From: Allium sativum
Taxonomy: Eukaryota; Streptophyta; Magnoliopsida; Asparagales; Amaryllidaceae
Direction: 5' to 3'
DNA length: 64,000 nt
Assembly (NCBI GenBank): GCA_030737875.1
Contig: CM060919.1
Coordinates: 806,169,160 to 806,233,159 of the forward strand
A program made the translations under genes and the position numbers. Within the stretch, counting starts at the first letter, position 1. The number at the start of each line of letters is the position of its first letter. Shown here in pieces: positions 1 to 12,212 of this stretch. A model generated the notes under the pieces. That model saw only the letters and a list, made by a program, of their open reading frames with translations, was not told the DNA's origin and ran no database searches.

Positions 1-679
1 ACATACTAAATCTAAAAATTCCCGAAAAATATTTTCTAGCTTCGTATTTACGATACGGTCCTAACAAAACTAGTTTCGTCGAATTCTGAGACCGTTTGAA
101 AAATGGCCATTTTCCAGTCGATTAAAATCCACTGAAACTGGTCAAACGCGTTTTCCTTTGCCACGCTCACATATTGATTTGAAAAATTATGAAATTTGAA
201 ACCTAGCAATAATTTTACATCACGGACCCAACAAAAGTGGTTTCGTCGAAATCCGAGGTCGTTTGCAAAATTCCCATTTTTAAGGGCCTGAATTCCATAG
301 CGACTATTCAGAATTTTCAACTGGACATATCTTTTGATTCCCGCTATGAAATTTCAATTTTTCGGATTCGTTGGAAAGATATCATCAATTAGATCCTAAT
401 GTTTTTGGTTTCACTAAAATCCGGATTGTTTTGCACCCGGTACATTCAATTGAAGTTTGAAATCGAATTATCGAACTACCGCGCCATTTTCAATTCTATT
501 TATAATTATATATAAATATTTATATTCTAACGACGACGCGTATAACATATACGTCGAATCATATTAAAAATAAATTTTCCGTCGATATTATTTAAAATAA
601 TCTATTTTAAATATTCAAAATTCGCTAAAATTTCCAATTTAAAAATTTCAAACTGGCTCGCATTTTCCGGGTTATTACA
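1..679 (-). repeat. A 3' LTR, 5'-most part only
   Basis: The head of the 3' LTR of copy A on the minus strand; the rest lies beyond the left edge. The terminus is ...TTATTACA at 679, the complement of TGTAATAA. It matches 14961-15639 base for base apart from nine substitutions. A 90-codon minus-strand reading frame here also occurs in the other LTR and is only LTR sequence. Confidence 0.85.
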
Positions 680-693
680 ATCTACCCCACTTA
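680..693 (-). other. A polypurine tract
   Basis: On the minus strand this reads TAAGTGGGGTAGAT directly before the 3' LTR start. A pyrimidine T interrupts the purine run compared with copy C, which has AAGTGGGGGAGA. Confidence 0.75.
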
Positions 694-1704
694 AAACTTT
701 TCGTCCCCAAAAAGGAACAAAGTCGAAAGTGGTTTGATTAATCAACTCTACGTTCGATCTGGCTTCCATTCTCCAACTTTTCAGTTTCTGAGGATTTTCA
801 AAATTTCAAAAATTTGGCTAACACCCTAAATTTTCGAAAAATTTCGCCATAACCTCCCCTACACCGGGAGCATCGGGGAATTTCAAATAGCTTCCCCGGT
901 CCTTCAGATCTCAAAAAGAAAAAGAAAAATCCAAGCGGCTAGCCAATAGGCTCATAAAATCATCATCACCCAAACAAAACAGTAAATTATATAGCAAACA
1001 TGTACCTATTTGTCGGGCAAACAAATTTTATTCTCTGCTCTAGCCTCCTTGCTATGACCTGTTCATTGTAAGTATATGTATATGCAAGCAAATGCGACCA
1101 ATTTTCAATACAATTCAATATTTGGTTATACTAGGCATAATGGTTCAAAATTATCCAACAAATAAACAAACAACACAAACATCAATCAATTAGTGGATTA
1201 GAGTTTCAAATTCATAATTTTGATATATATACAAAAAAATCTTGTTTTTGATGCCAATTCACAACAATGAGTTCTAACTATGTAAGTTTTGGTTCTCACA
1301 GCAGCCTAATGGAAATATATAGATATCACGCCTTCGAAACACGAACACAAATTCTGATGATGATCGATCAATCATCAGAATCATCTCCGAGTGTCTAGAA
1401 CGTGATTCTATATCTATCTAATATATTAAAACTTCGAATATACGTTCATGACGCGTATATGCAAAATCTTTATATACTAGATTGTCCATATCAATATAAA
1501 TAAATTATTCAAATACGGGTAAAATGATTTAAATTTTCAAAACAAAATTGTTTTCATTTGAAAAACATACTCTTCACACTCGTTCTAGGATACTACTGAT
1601 CCTATCTCTAACGAGTCATTCTAATTGGATATTACTAATCCAATATCTGATGAATTCTTTCGTATGGTTCTAATGTGTCTTGTTCTCGAGCTCTGTAAAC
1701 CAAA

Positions 1705-1716
1705 GCTCTGATACCA
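1705..1716 (-). other. A primer-binding site, tRNA-iMet
   Basis: The plus strand reads GCTCTGATACCA, the complement of TGGTATCAGAGC, the standard plant initiator-tRNA-Met primer site. Two bases separate it from the LTR edge at 1719. Confidence 0.9.
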
Positions 1717-4700
1717 ACTGTGAAAACCCGTAACTTCCCCGTAAAGGAAAGCGACGGATAGTTCGAGAACTAGCCACAACAGAATACATACAAAAGAACA
1801 TTTCATTGTATATTACAACAATGCATCAGATTACAAGAATATACAGAGTATAAATGAATATTACACAGAAATATCAGAGATTTAAATTACATTTAAATAC
1901 ATAGCAGCGGAAAATAATACAATACACAACTATAAGAGATATACTGATACAAAGCTTTCCGGATATCGTTCCAGCTGTAAACCAGGATCCTGTGAATATA
2001 AATCTGCAAAACCAAAACTACTAGCTGCCCGTGTCAAAATAAGGGCACCCAGAGTTTAGGTTAAAACAATAAACTCCAGGTCAGTCATGTGACTGGTGTG
2101 AGAACTAAAACAGTTATTAATCTTTATTTTTAATGTTAGGCAAATCAAGGGACCACGCCGTATAACACGGAACGGGTTTCCTCCCAAGAATACCAGTGCA
2201 TAAAACAAACAGCGCAATGCTAAATAAAGAAAAATGAAGCTGTTATAAGACCCAGGTCCTATCACACAATGCAACGCAAGCGGGGGGATAGGGTTTTCCC
2301 TTATAACAGCCAAAGAATGCTTGATACGTTTAAAACAAATCATTTGATACTATTATAAGTGCATAGTGTATAAAACAACTTTAAATCATAAGTATCAATC
2401 ATAGGCGGCATGGGTACCATATATCATGTCGCCATATATAGGTTTACAAATAAAACCGCAAATGTCACGTATTTGGAAATTGGATTTCCGTCTGTGAACC
2501 GAGGCTAGGGATCGTCCTCTACCGATTTGAGAATGTCTAGCCCGAGTCTCAGGTCAGAGCTCGAGTGACCTTGGAGCGACAGGGCCGGTCCACCGATGTG
2601 GATTAAACTTAAATCCTGAACACTACGTTTCGCCGCCCTTTGGGGCGTAAGGGAGCCAACTAAATGACTCCATCGGTTCGAGAACGACCGATCAATCCGA
2701 GGCGCCTCGCAACAGCAACAACCACATAAGTCAAACTCGTCAGGGCGTGTAAAACCACTGACGCCACTTTTTAGCTAGAAGGAAACGCATGCCCTCCCTG
2801 AGGTCCGTCTCCCATTTTTGGTTCACAACCGGGGTGCGAGGCTCGCGAATTCACGTTACACAAAGCTGTGCCACACAGGCTATGCTTTGATCAACACCAC
2901 AAGACTTTGCTTTTCAACAAAAGCCTCGATCAATTGCCACTTAGGCATGCCACACAGGCAATTCACTCCATGCGTTTGATATCCATCAATATATAACCCC
3001 TGAGCTCGTACGTCTCAGAGAAGGGCATTAAGCAAAAGAATAAATTCTCCGCCGCCAAACAGATATATATTTAATAGAGATCAATCACACGGACTAAAAT
3101 CCAATGTCAGACACACAGTCCATTTACAAGTCCGTTCTGGGTCTGAACGAATCCGGAGGCACCTAGTACCCCGCATATCCATCGATCTCCAAGTACGTCT
3201 GGACGATCACCAACTGTTTCCATCTTCTTGGGTGTACAGCCCAATCAAGATCATCAGTAATCACCCAAACGACGTGAAGACTTCCGGTCTTCGACCACCG
3301 TCTTCATCTTCGACTTATCGTCGTATCAGTTATTCAGAATGGGATAAACCCGGTCTTCCCGAATAACTCGCGTATATTTTAAATAAGTGTTACACAAACA
3401 CAACATACGCCTCATTCCAATTCATCAGTCACTAACCGTAAATTAATCAAGAGAATAATTCCCCAAATATTAACCCCGAAGGCCGAAACCAACATCAGAT
3501 CAATATCCAGAAAACCATTCTGCTTAGCTAACCGACAGCTAGTTTCTAAATTTCACATTCATAGGGAAAGATTCCTATTAATTTTATCCAAGATAAATTC
3601 CTTGAATTTATTCTTTATTCTATTTTTGAATCTCAATTCAAACTAGTCGGGATTAGCGAACCTTATCGAAGTAATCATTTATTTTAATTTCCCCATCCCA
3701 ACCTATTCATCCCATGAAGTAAAACTGGTAATACTTCATATCTAACACCACAGTGTTATCGGTAAATTCAATTACCATTTCACGTTCAAATCTAATTAAA
3801 GATTTAACTATCGCCTGGAGCAAAACTGGTGATACTCCATTTTTGATCACTTCAATCTAATTAAAGATTCATTAAAACTCCACTTAGTTTTAATCTGTGA
3901 CTGGGTTAAAGAATCAGTGTTATTTAAAACACGGTTCACGATAAACCCAAAATCACATTTCATTAATTATCGGGTTAAAGAACAAGTGTTATTTAAAACA
4001 CTATTCGCAATAAACCCAAAAATCAATACTAATTCGATTCCAATTAAATATTGTTTAATTGGTACACCTCATTAAATCTAAATAAAAAGATTTAATCTTT
4101 TCTCAACTGGGTACAAGAACAGTGTTAGTGAAGACACCATTCACGACAAACCCAAATCACATTTGATATTAAATACAAGGCTCTGAATAGAAAATATATC
4201 GGCTTATATTCAATATCAAATTCTACGATTAATAAATGTCGTATTGGAAATAACGATATTTATATATATCTTTCAAATTTCCATATCAACATCCGTATAA
4301 TCACGAATTCCAACATCGAAATATTCCGAAGACAATTTCGATTCAAATCCACTCCAATGCAATCATTGGAAATTCTGGTTATTTTTAAAACCCTTTTCAA
4401 ATTCAATTTATTTATTTAAAAATAAATAGAATTATAATTCTTGTTCAAAACTAGTTCATTTTGATAAAAATCTATTTTTATCTTTTCAAATATGGAGTTT
4501 TTCATCCCAATCTTTTCTAAATCATTTCTTATGATTTTACACAAATTATTACTATTTTTAATAATTTTATCAAGGCCCGTACAGTCGATTTCCACCAATG
4601 GCCATCAAACTGCACTTACAGCGACCCTTTTCGAATTTGATTTGGACGTATCTCAAAATCCAACCGTTAGATTTCAAATCTCTAACATTCGTTAGAAAGC

Positions 4701-5261
4701 TCTTTTCGATACGAACCCAACGGTTCTGGTTTTAGGAGAATCCGACGGTCGGATCTCCCGTAATGTCCGTTTGAAATAAATGGTCGAAATTCACGAACTG
4801 CCGCGGCGCGGCGCGTTCTATTCAGGCCATTATATTATATATATAATATATATAATATATATATCGTCGATTTCTATTTAAAACGAATTTTATAAATAGT
4901 TTTAAATTCGTTTCAAAAGCAATTTCAACTTACATTTCAATTCAAATCAAAATTGAATTCTTCTTTATAAATTCGTTTTAAAATTCATTTCTATTCAATT
5001 CAAATTTCAATTCAATTTGAATTCATTTCAATTTGCTTTCAATTCAATTTGAATTCGTTTTATATTCAATTCATTTCGAAATCGTTTTCAATTCATTTCA
5101 TTTCGAAATCGTTTTCAATTCATTTCATTTCGAAATCGTTAAAATCGATTTAAATATCGTTCACGTCAAAATGGCGTCAATCTAATCAACACGGCTTCAT
5201 AAATTTCTATTTTCAAATATTCAATTTCAAATATTTCTTTTTCAAAATAGTTGTTATTATC

Positions 5262-5530
5262 AAAATATTTCGTTCAACACATGACCAATCTCAATGGATG
5301 AGTACTGTCAACACATGAACCTTTATTTTATATTGATAAAGATGTAAATTTTATTACTAAAATATTTCGTTCAACACATGACCAATCTCAATGGATGAGT
5401 ACTGTCAACACATGAACCTTTATTTTATATTGATAAAGATGTAAATTTTATTACTAAAATATTTCGTTCAACACATGACCAATCTCAATGGATGAGTACT
5501 GTCAACACATGAACCTTTATTTTATATTAT
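5262..5530. repeat. 97-bp tandem repeat, about 2.8 copies
   Basis: Units begin AAAATATTTCGTTCAACACA at 5262, 5359 and 5456, giving a period of 97 bp with near identity. Copies B and C carry different tandem repeats in the same LTR position. Confidence 0.9.
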
Positions 5531-5863
5531 TCTTTATTTTTCAAATTGGAATGAGGCCCAATCAATTACCATATAAAATTAATTATATGGATTTTCATAC
5601 AACACATGTATATAATAGCATTGAAAATAATCAACCATCAACCAAAGTGCACTACACTGTATAAGCATCAAATATAGATATTCAACGCTTATAACAGCCT
5701 GTCAATCAATCGATCGACATATTTAATCAATCAGGATGAGTGAACTTCAAACTTCATCCCAACACCCGTGTGGGGTTTCAAACAATCAAACACATATTTT
5801 ATTTGTGCTGTTGGGCGATGTGTAAAATTTATCGTCCCAATCAATGTCCTTCAAATAGGTGTA

Positions 5864-6804
5864 TGATTGACATAGAAATGTGTTTATTTTATGCTCTTAT
5901 ATCTTATCTTTTGTATATAAATAAATATTACTTGGGTATTGTTTTGTTACTTTTACAGATATTCCAACCCAGCCCGCATGCAACCAGAAATGTAGAGAAA
6001 TAGATTCAATTTGCTGTGTATTTGCATTTTTGAAGAATTGTAGATGAAGATATCACATCTAGTTGCTGTTGGACAAGAAAAGGATTGATAACAAGGCTTT
6101 GCACATCACAAATCAATGAAGAAAAGGCCCAAATTTGCTTTATTTATCTAAGGCCCATTTATGTTCTCATTGTAAAATAATTGGTGATGTAATGACAAGG
6201 CCCAGTTATCATTAGGGTTAGGGTTAGGGTTTGGCTATCTACCCTATATATACCCTTGTAATGGCATTGTAGCCACCATCTCATCTCTTATTCCATTGTT
6301 CTAATAAAAGTTCTTCTTTCTCTTTTATTTTCTGCATTTTTTTTGTTTTCTTAGCAACTAGTGTTGTCTATACGATTAGATTCGGTAGAACACTATTTGT
6401 ATTTTGCACTTATTTGCATTAGTGATTTACCGTCTGATTAGATTCAGCGGAAATCCTAATTTTAATTCTTGTTTGTTATTTCAATTTCTGCAATTTCAAT
6501 TTCTGCTTTTATTATTTTCTTAGGTCAAATTGGATTTGATTAGATTCAAATCTAATTCATAGTTTTATTTCTTTTCCATTGAAATTGTGATCTGATCGTC
6601 GGTTCAGTTAGATCTGTTCTGAATCAAATTACAGTTTTAATTTTGTTTTGTTTTATTTTCAAAATCAACCTCCAAAGTTCGTCTAACACGCCCACGAAAC
6701 ATATAAATAATAAAATTTAACTTTCCTCCCTGTGTTTGACCTGTATGCTTGCAGAATTTATTACAAATGTCGCGCTTTTCTAATTCATAGACTAGCGTCG
6801 ATCA
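5864..6804 (+). repeat. H 5' LTR (941 bp)
   Basis: It begins TGATTGACATAG and ends CGATCA. It contains a telobox run, a TATA box and an AATAAA signal in promoter-to-polyA order. It differs from the 3' LTR by about seven substitutions and two insertions (about 28 bp and 15 bp in the 3' LTR). Confidence 0.92.
6212..6252 (+). promoter_or_regulatory. H LTR promoter: telobox run plus TATA box
   Basis: TTAGGG-type repeats at 6212-6232 contain the plant telobox (AAACCCTAA on the complement). TATATATA follows at 6245-6252 and AATAAA at 6303-6308. That spacing fits a short U3/R promoter with polyadenylation about 50 bp downstream. The 3' LTR repeats this at 12592-12629. Confidence 0.65.
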
Positions 6805-6810
6805 AGTTTT

Positions 6811-6828
6811 TGGCGCCGTTGCCGGGGA
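6811..6828 (+). other. H primer-binding site, tRNA-Asp
   Basis: TGGCGCCGTTGCCGGGGA lies six bases after the 5' LTR and is complementary to the 3' end of plant tRNA-Asp including CCA. This primer is usual in Athila/Tat-type Ty3/gypsy elements. Confidence 0.88.
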
Positions 6829-9308
6829 GGTAACGATTAAATTTTATTATTTATTTAATTTCTGATTCATGTTAGTTTTATTTTTATTTATTTTATTTCT
6901 TTTTGTTTTATTTCATAAATAAAAAATTTTGTTTAGTGGTTTGGGGTATTAATTTCATTGGTACTACCATTAACTAAATAGAGGAAAAAAAAAACTTTCC
7001 ATTGTCTGTTTTATTTCTTTACTCTTTTCAACCTTCTTTCCTGTTGTCAATACAATCTCTTTTTACCCTTTCATTTAATCCTTTCCTAATTTCTTACATC
7101 CTTTATTCTTCTCTCAAGATTTCCAAAAAAAAAAAAATCAATTTGTTCTACTTTCTTTCCTTTCTCAAATCATTTTTTTTCCTATTTCCAATTTTTACAT
7201 AGCTCTCCTTTTCCTACAAATCTCTATTCACTTTTTCCATTCACGGCCATTTTTCTTCTGTTTTTCCTATTTCCCTATTCACTGCCATATATTTCTTCAT
7301 CACCGTCTTCCCATCAACGTTCTTCACCGCAATCCCCTGACCACCAAAGCCTTACATCCTTCCTGATACCCAGCACCACGTCTAACCATACCCAAGACCA
7401 GCTTGTCGCAACCATCTGCAACCTTTCAGACCAATATCCAATGCCCTCCCATCTTGCCATCAGAGTTTCTCTCCCATTATCCTTCACTCACAAATCCTCA
7501 ACAAGTCCACAATTTTACCAAACCTTCCTATAACGTCAACCATCAATTTCGTAACCTCCTCCTATCTTTGGAAATAACCTACCACCCAGCACCTCCACCG
7601 CAAACAACAGTTAGCCATCAAAACTGCCAAATACTCCGACCCTCAAATACCCATACTCACAGTTCAAAGACAATCAAAATCCATCCTGTTCACGCAGCGA
7701 CATATCCAGACATTATCACCAACTCCCTGTTCAATCCGATCAACGACTTCCTACCCAAAAATCATACACTGGTCACCATCTTCCTGATAGCCAAAAACCG
7801 CAATTCACAGCAGACTTCGGTTCCACGCAACCAACTCCATCCGACCGCCATCTCCTACAGCAGACTCGAAGGGTCAGCATCGCAACCACGTTCACCAGTA
7901 TCGCATACATAAACCCAGATCGAAAGCCACTTCAGCCCCTTACACCATTTACCCCAATTCTCATTAATCGCCATACCCAAATTCGAAGTCAGGAACCCTA
8001 TTGGATCCTCCAGATCAAACTCGCGAACCGAAATTTCCAAACCAAAACTCTCTACTCAATCCGATAGTTGATTCCAAACTTTAAACTTCGAAAGCATTGA
8101 GACAGGTTCGAGAGCCCCAGTATTCGGCTCGAAAATAATTATAAAAAAAAGGGGATTCGAACTGATTTGGTCTCTGAGAAACTTGGTGGGAGGCGTGCTA
8201 GATTTCTTTTTGTGACTTTGATTTTGTTTTGTTTTTACTGAGGAAGAAAGGGACCAACAATAAAATAAAAAAATAAACCTACTTTTACCCTAAATCAGTT
8301 TCGTCTGTAAAAGAAGCAAAGGAGGGGGCGCGATTCCCATTATTCCACTCGTGATTTGCTGTGACTTGTTTTGGAGAATTAACTGTTTCCATTCTTTTGT
8401 ATGGTGCTTTAACCATTGTGCGAACCATTTATTTTGGTTAAACGCGAGGTTGGTTGTTTGTTAAGCATATATCCTAGTTTTGGTGCTTTTTGTTTAAGTC
8501 CAATTTCATTTGACTGTTTTAGTTTCTCTCTCCCTCTTTCAATTGTTTCTTTTCTCTCTAAAAAAAATACTAAACAAAAACAAAACAAAAGCCAAAGTGA
8601 AAAAAAAAATCATTCAAGAAATCAAAAGCGAAGAGGTTCAAGCAACAAACTCGGTTCAACCCTCAAGCGAACAAAATTCGAACAAACGAACAAGGAATTC
8701 AGAAGTCAATCGAGTTGCGAACAGTAGATTTGAATTGTCAGTACTGCTCAACTATTCTGGATGGACTGCCATACCCCACGGTAATATTTTTCTAAACTCT
8801 ACAGGTGCTGAAGCTGTTTTGAAAATATAGAAATTGCTTGTAAAAATCTTTTGCAGGGGCAGCCGCTTGCTTGTAAAATATTTTAATTTTCTATTCTTTG
8901 ACTGTTCTGTTCTGTGACGGTTCTATTCTGTGATCATTCTGTGACTGTTGTGTTGTTGATATTTCTGAATTGGTGGTGAGGAACGATTTTCCATAACCAA
9001 TCACGCTCGTCGATTTTCAACTTTAACACGTGATTTTAATTTTCAAAATAATATAATTGAAAAGTGGTGCTTTGTGAAGTTGACTGTCTCGTACAATTGG
9101 ATCGCGGATATATATTAGTTCAATTTATTGAACTTTTAGCAAAAGAGGTTGCATACTACCCATAAAACATTGGTCGTCTCCCTTAGTATTTATACTATAC
9201 GTGAACGACCATAAGACCCTCTTCCCCCTTCTGATTGAGTCAGTTAATTAATAGATCACAACTCATTATTTTATATTATTTTGAATTGAGAATAATTTCT
9301 GTCTTGCC
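6829..9308 (+). other. H long 5' leader, no recognisable gene
   Basis: About 2.5 kb between the primer site and the ORF. It is strongly pyrimidine-rich at 6840-7330, then a C/A-rich stretch at 7330-8050 holds an open frame of 169 codons (7403-7912). That frame has no family resemblance I recognise and is probably fortuitous. The stretch near 8500-8720 is A-rich. Long leaders are common in Athila/Tat elements; this one may also carry captured sequence. Confidence 0.6.
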
Positions 9309-11003
9309 GTGATTTCATTTCAAATGTCTGATTCAAAAAAATCATTGAGAGAAATGTGGGATAATAATCGAAGTAGACGTCCGCTTGAAGAGTATGATTT
9401 TGAAATACAACTCATGAGGCAGAATTTTCCAAAATTTCGTGAGCACATTATCGACAATTTTCAAAACTTTCCAAATAACCAACATTTTCTAAATCATGGA
9501 TATGATCGAAATGACGATTTCAACTCAAATTTCAATAATTTCGATCATGGGCCACATCTACATCAAAATGGCTTTGAATATCAACATGGAGCTGATCCAC
9601 ATCAATATGGGGTTGGAAACCAATTCGAAAATAATTTTGGAAATAATTTTCAAATCGATCAAAATATTCTAAATTACAACCCATATCCACATTTTGAATA
9701 TGACCAAAATTGTAATTTTCCCTCGAATTTCGACAGTTTTAGTTACGAACATAATTTTCAAAATCAAAATGATTTCCAATACCATTTTTCTGAAAATTCA
9801 AACAATTACCACATTGGAAATAATTTTGATTGTGAAATTGATGTGGACTATAATTTTGAAACTCAAGAAATCCAAAACGAGAGCTCGCAAATCAACGATT
9901 TTGAAGAATACCATCTTAACGTTTTTAGAGAGAGGGTAGAAAGGCTAGATAGACAGCTTAATGAAAAAGATAGAAAGATGGATGAACTTCTTTGTTTAAT
10001 GACAACTTTGAAAGAACAGCGAGAGCAACAAAATCAAATTCAAGCATGTGATGAATCAGAAAATAGTCCATTCTTTACTGACATTGAAAATTTTCAAACA
10101 ACAACGTTCGAAATTGAGAATGATGATCTAAATGAAGTTGTTCAAAATTCAATAAATGATTTGGATTTAGATTCTTTTCAAAAAGATTTAAACTTGGATT
10201 TTGATCTTCCTCTTTCAGACTGTGAAAAACTTGAAATTTTTGAAGTTGAACCAAATGAAAATATTGAATTTTTCAAAAACTCAGAAGTGGAAATGGATTT
10301 TAATGAACATGAATTTCTTGATTTGTACGAGGATGAATTGCCAAACGAGGAAGAAGGGGATTCATGTCACGAGTTCGAAAATTTTAACTTTGAGAAAATT
10401 TCAAATGAGCTTGAAATTGTCAGTGTCTTGAACAACTTTGAGAAATGTGATCACATACTCTTGAACACCACTCAGATGTCAAATTTCACTGAATTTACAT
10501 ACGATCACAATTTTTTGAAAAATTACACTGACAAATTTGTTGAATACATGAATTACTTTTGGAATGATGGCTTGATTGAAAAACTTCTTGTTAGGACGAC
10601 CCTGGATATTCATTTACTGGACTACAAATCGAGGTATAAAGATGAGATGGTTTTCAAAAACTCTGTCTTGTTAGAAAACATGTCTAGACACAGTGGGAAT
10701 GGGACCCATAGGGCGAGAACCAAGTGTGGGGGGAAAAGTTGGTGGAATTCTTTGCGTCGTGTGCATCGCAAACACATATATCATTGTACATATGATTGGC
10801 ATTCGCATATAGTGGTTAAACTCCATTTCATTCTTCAAATCATTTTGCATTTAATCCATCTTTGGGTGCGATCTTTCAAATTTAGGAAACGTTTACAGTG
10901 TGGACACTGTTTAGTTCAAGTGTGGGGGGGGGGGGAGTCTGCATTTCCCTCATTTTCGTTTTTTCTTTATTTTATTTTTCCTTTTCATTTTTCATGCATT
11001 TAG
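9309..11003 (+). CDS. H-encoded Asn/Phe-rich protein with coiled coil, function unknown
   Basis: An uninterrupted 564-codon frame, by far the longest in the window. The Met at 9309 is used; a second Met five codons later (9324) is equally possible. Residues 1-50 are basic/amphipathic. Residues 50-190 are rich in Asn, Phe, His, Asp and Gln with recurring NNF/FxN motifs. Residues 205-245 form a charged heptad-like coiled coil (ERVERLDRQLNEKDRKMDEL). Residues 255-405 are highly acidic. From about residue 471 the frame runs through a purine tract (10722) and a run of G at 10923, so the natural C-terminus is uncertain. I see no zinc knuckle, protease, RT or integrase motif. Its position after the leader is that of gag, and a divergent gag or gag-accessory protein is the best guess. 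It is not recognised as a known family. Confidence 0.6.
   Translation: MISFQMSDSKKSLREMWDNNRSRRPLEEYDFEIQLMRQNFPKFREHIIDNFQNFPNNQHFLNHGYDRNDDFNSNFNNFDHGPHLHQNGFEYQHGADPHQYGVGNQFENNFGNNFQIDQNILNYNPYPHFEYDQNCNFPSNFDSFSYEHNFQNQNDFQYHFSENSNNYHIGNNFDCEIDVDYNFETQEIQNESSQINDFEEYHLNVFRERVERLDRQLNEKDRKMDELLCLMTTLKEQREQQNQIQACDESENSPFFTDIENFQTTTFEIENDDLNEVVQNSINDLDLDSFQKDLNLDFDLPLSDCEKLEIFEVEPNENIEFFKNSEVEMDFNEHEFLDLYEDELPNEEEGDSCHEFENFNFEKISNELEIVSVLNNFEKCDHILLNTTQMSNFTEFTYDHNFLKNYTDKFVEYMNYFWNDGLIEKLLVRTTLDIHLLDYKSRYKDEMVFKNSVLLENMSRHSGNGTHRARTKCGGKSWWNSLRRVHRKHIYHCTYDWHSHIVVKLHFILQIILHLIHLWVRSFKFRKRLQCGHCLVQVWGGGESAFPSFSFFLYFIFPFHFSCI
10722..10738 (+). other. Internal purine tract 1 of H
   Basis: AAGTGTGGGGGGAAAAG closely resembles the element's terminal purine tract at 12199-12212 but lies about 1.5 kb upstream, inside the annotated ORF. 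Confidence 0.6.
10918..10937 (+). other. Internal purine tract 2 of H with long G run
   Basis: AAGTGTG followed by about a dozen G and then AG. It is a second internal copy of the purine-tract motif, and the homopolymer is also a likely site of length error. Confidence 0.6.
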
Positions 11004-12198
11004 ATAGACCATCATGCATTCTAGATTATACGAACATACCATTTTTTTTTGAAACACGACTCATTTTCAATTGATACAGCAAAATAAGTTTGCAATTTTT
11101 AGCCAGTTGATAGTATTTTTCTCTCTCAACTTAGATCGAATAGGAAATATAATGAAAAGTTTAATTTTGAGGGATAATAGTGTAACCGGTACATAGGGAG
11201 ATTCTTAGGTGATGGCCATGAAATCTATTCTATATTGTAGACTTTGTTTAAATAAGTGGAGGACTTAAAATACTTATAATGGCTTGTCAAATCTTTAAAA
11301 CTAAGTTGTGTTAAGTTGAATTCTCGTAACTCTCTTTTGTGCTTATAATTTCAATAATAATAATAGTATTCCAAGGGTATCCAACATTGCTTGTATATCG
11401 AGCGTTGGTGTGCAAACCCGCCAAGCTCTATCCGACACGTTGTTGACAAAGTCAAAGTTGGAATATCTTGGTCTCATTTTATGAGATTGGACACCTAAGG
11501 ATTACCGACACGTTGTTGACAAAGTCAAAGTCGGCCTGCACAATCCGCCAAGCTCTTTACCCACTCTCCGTTAGTCCGCGAGGCAGTGCATGGGTGGTAA
11601 ACCTTGGTCTTTTTAGTTAGGTGTATGTACTTGAACATAAATTTTAAAATTTTATAGAATAAAGAATAAGCGATGATGCCCAAACACTTCTTGACCTTAT
11701 TGATTTGACTAGCTATACATGAGAAAATTAGAATACCACTTTGCAAACTGTGCCAAGCAAACTAAGAATTTATTTCATGGCTGCACTATGTTATCGACCG
11801 AACTAACTGGCCAAACTGGACTTTAACATTTGAAAACTTGATTTATATTGAAAATTTGTGACAAGTCGAGGTATTTAAAATAAAATCAACTGACTAGAAA
11901 TTGTTAACTTATTTTGTTGTACCACCTTCCTGAAATAAGTCGTGTTGTCATTTTTCATTTTTATTTTTGCATATGTCCATTGCATTCATGTAGTTTCATT
12001 AGAATCATAGCATACTGCATTTGGATTTTGTGGGTAGTATCCGCTGAAAACCCTCACGAGACACCACCCGTCCTACTAGGGACACCTAGAGGTTTAACGG
12101 CTTGTTGCATGCGCTCAATGCAATCGTGTTTCCTACGAAAGTGTGACTTATCTAGTTAGTTTTCCATTTTCTTTTTACTCGAGGACGAGTAAAAGATA
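11004..12198 (+). other. H 3' untranslated part with duplicated motif
   Basis: There is no coding region. The 27-bp segment starting CCGACACGTTGTTGACAAAG occurs twice (11432-11458 and 11505-11531) and CCGCCAAGCTCT also occurs twice nearby. This looks like a small diverged duplication. GAGGACGAGTAAAAGATAAG immediately precedes the terminal purine tract. Confidence 0.6.
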
Positions 12199-12212
12199 AG
12201 TGTGGGGGTATT
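12199..12212 (+). other. H polypurine tract
   Basis: AGTGTGGGGGTATT directly abuts the 3' LTR start TGATTG at 12213. Confidence 0.8.

Larger units (their letters stand above)
680..1718 (-). repeat. A internal domain, 1039 bp, non-coding
   Basis: This lies between the 3' LTR edge (679) and the 5' LTR edge (1719). On the minus strand it starts with the tRNA-Met primer site and ends with a purine tract preceded by a GGGGACGAAA-type stretch. It is homologous throughout to the interior of copy C (22759-23797) and has the same length. No reading frame above 61 codons is present and no gag, RT or integrase motif is visible. Confidence 0.85.

Noticed and set aside
6212..6232. Interstitial telomere array
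   Set aside because: Only about three units, inside an LTR promoter and duplicated with it; better explained as a telobox.
7403..7912. 169-codon plus-strand frame in the H leader
   Set aside because: Low-complexity Pro/Ser/His/Thr composition in a T-poor stretch, no recognisable domain, not in the expected gag position. Kept only as part of the leader description.
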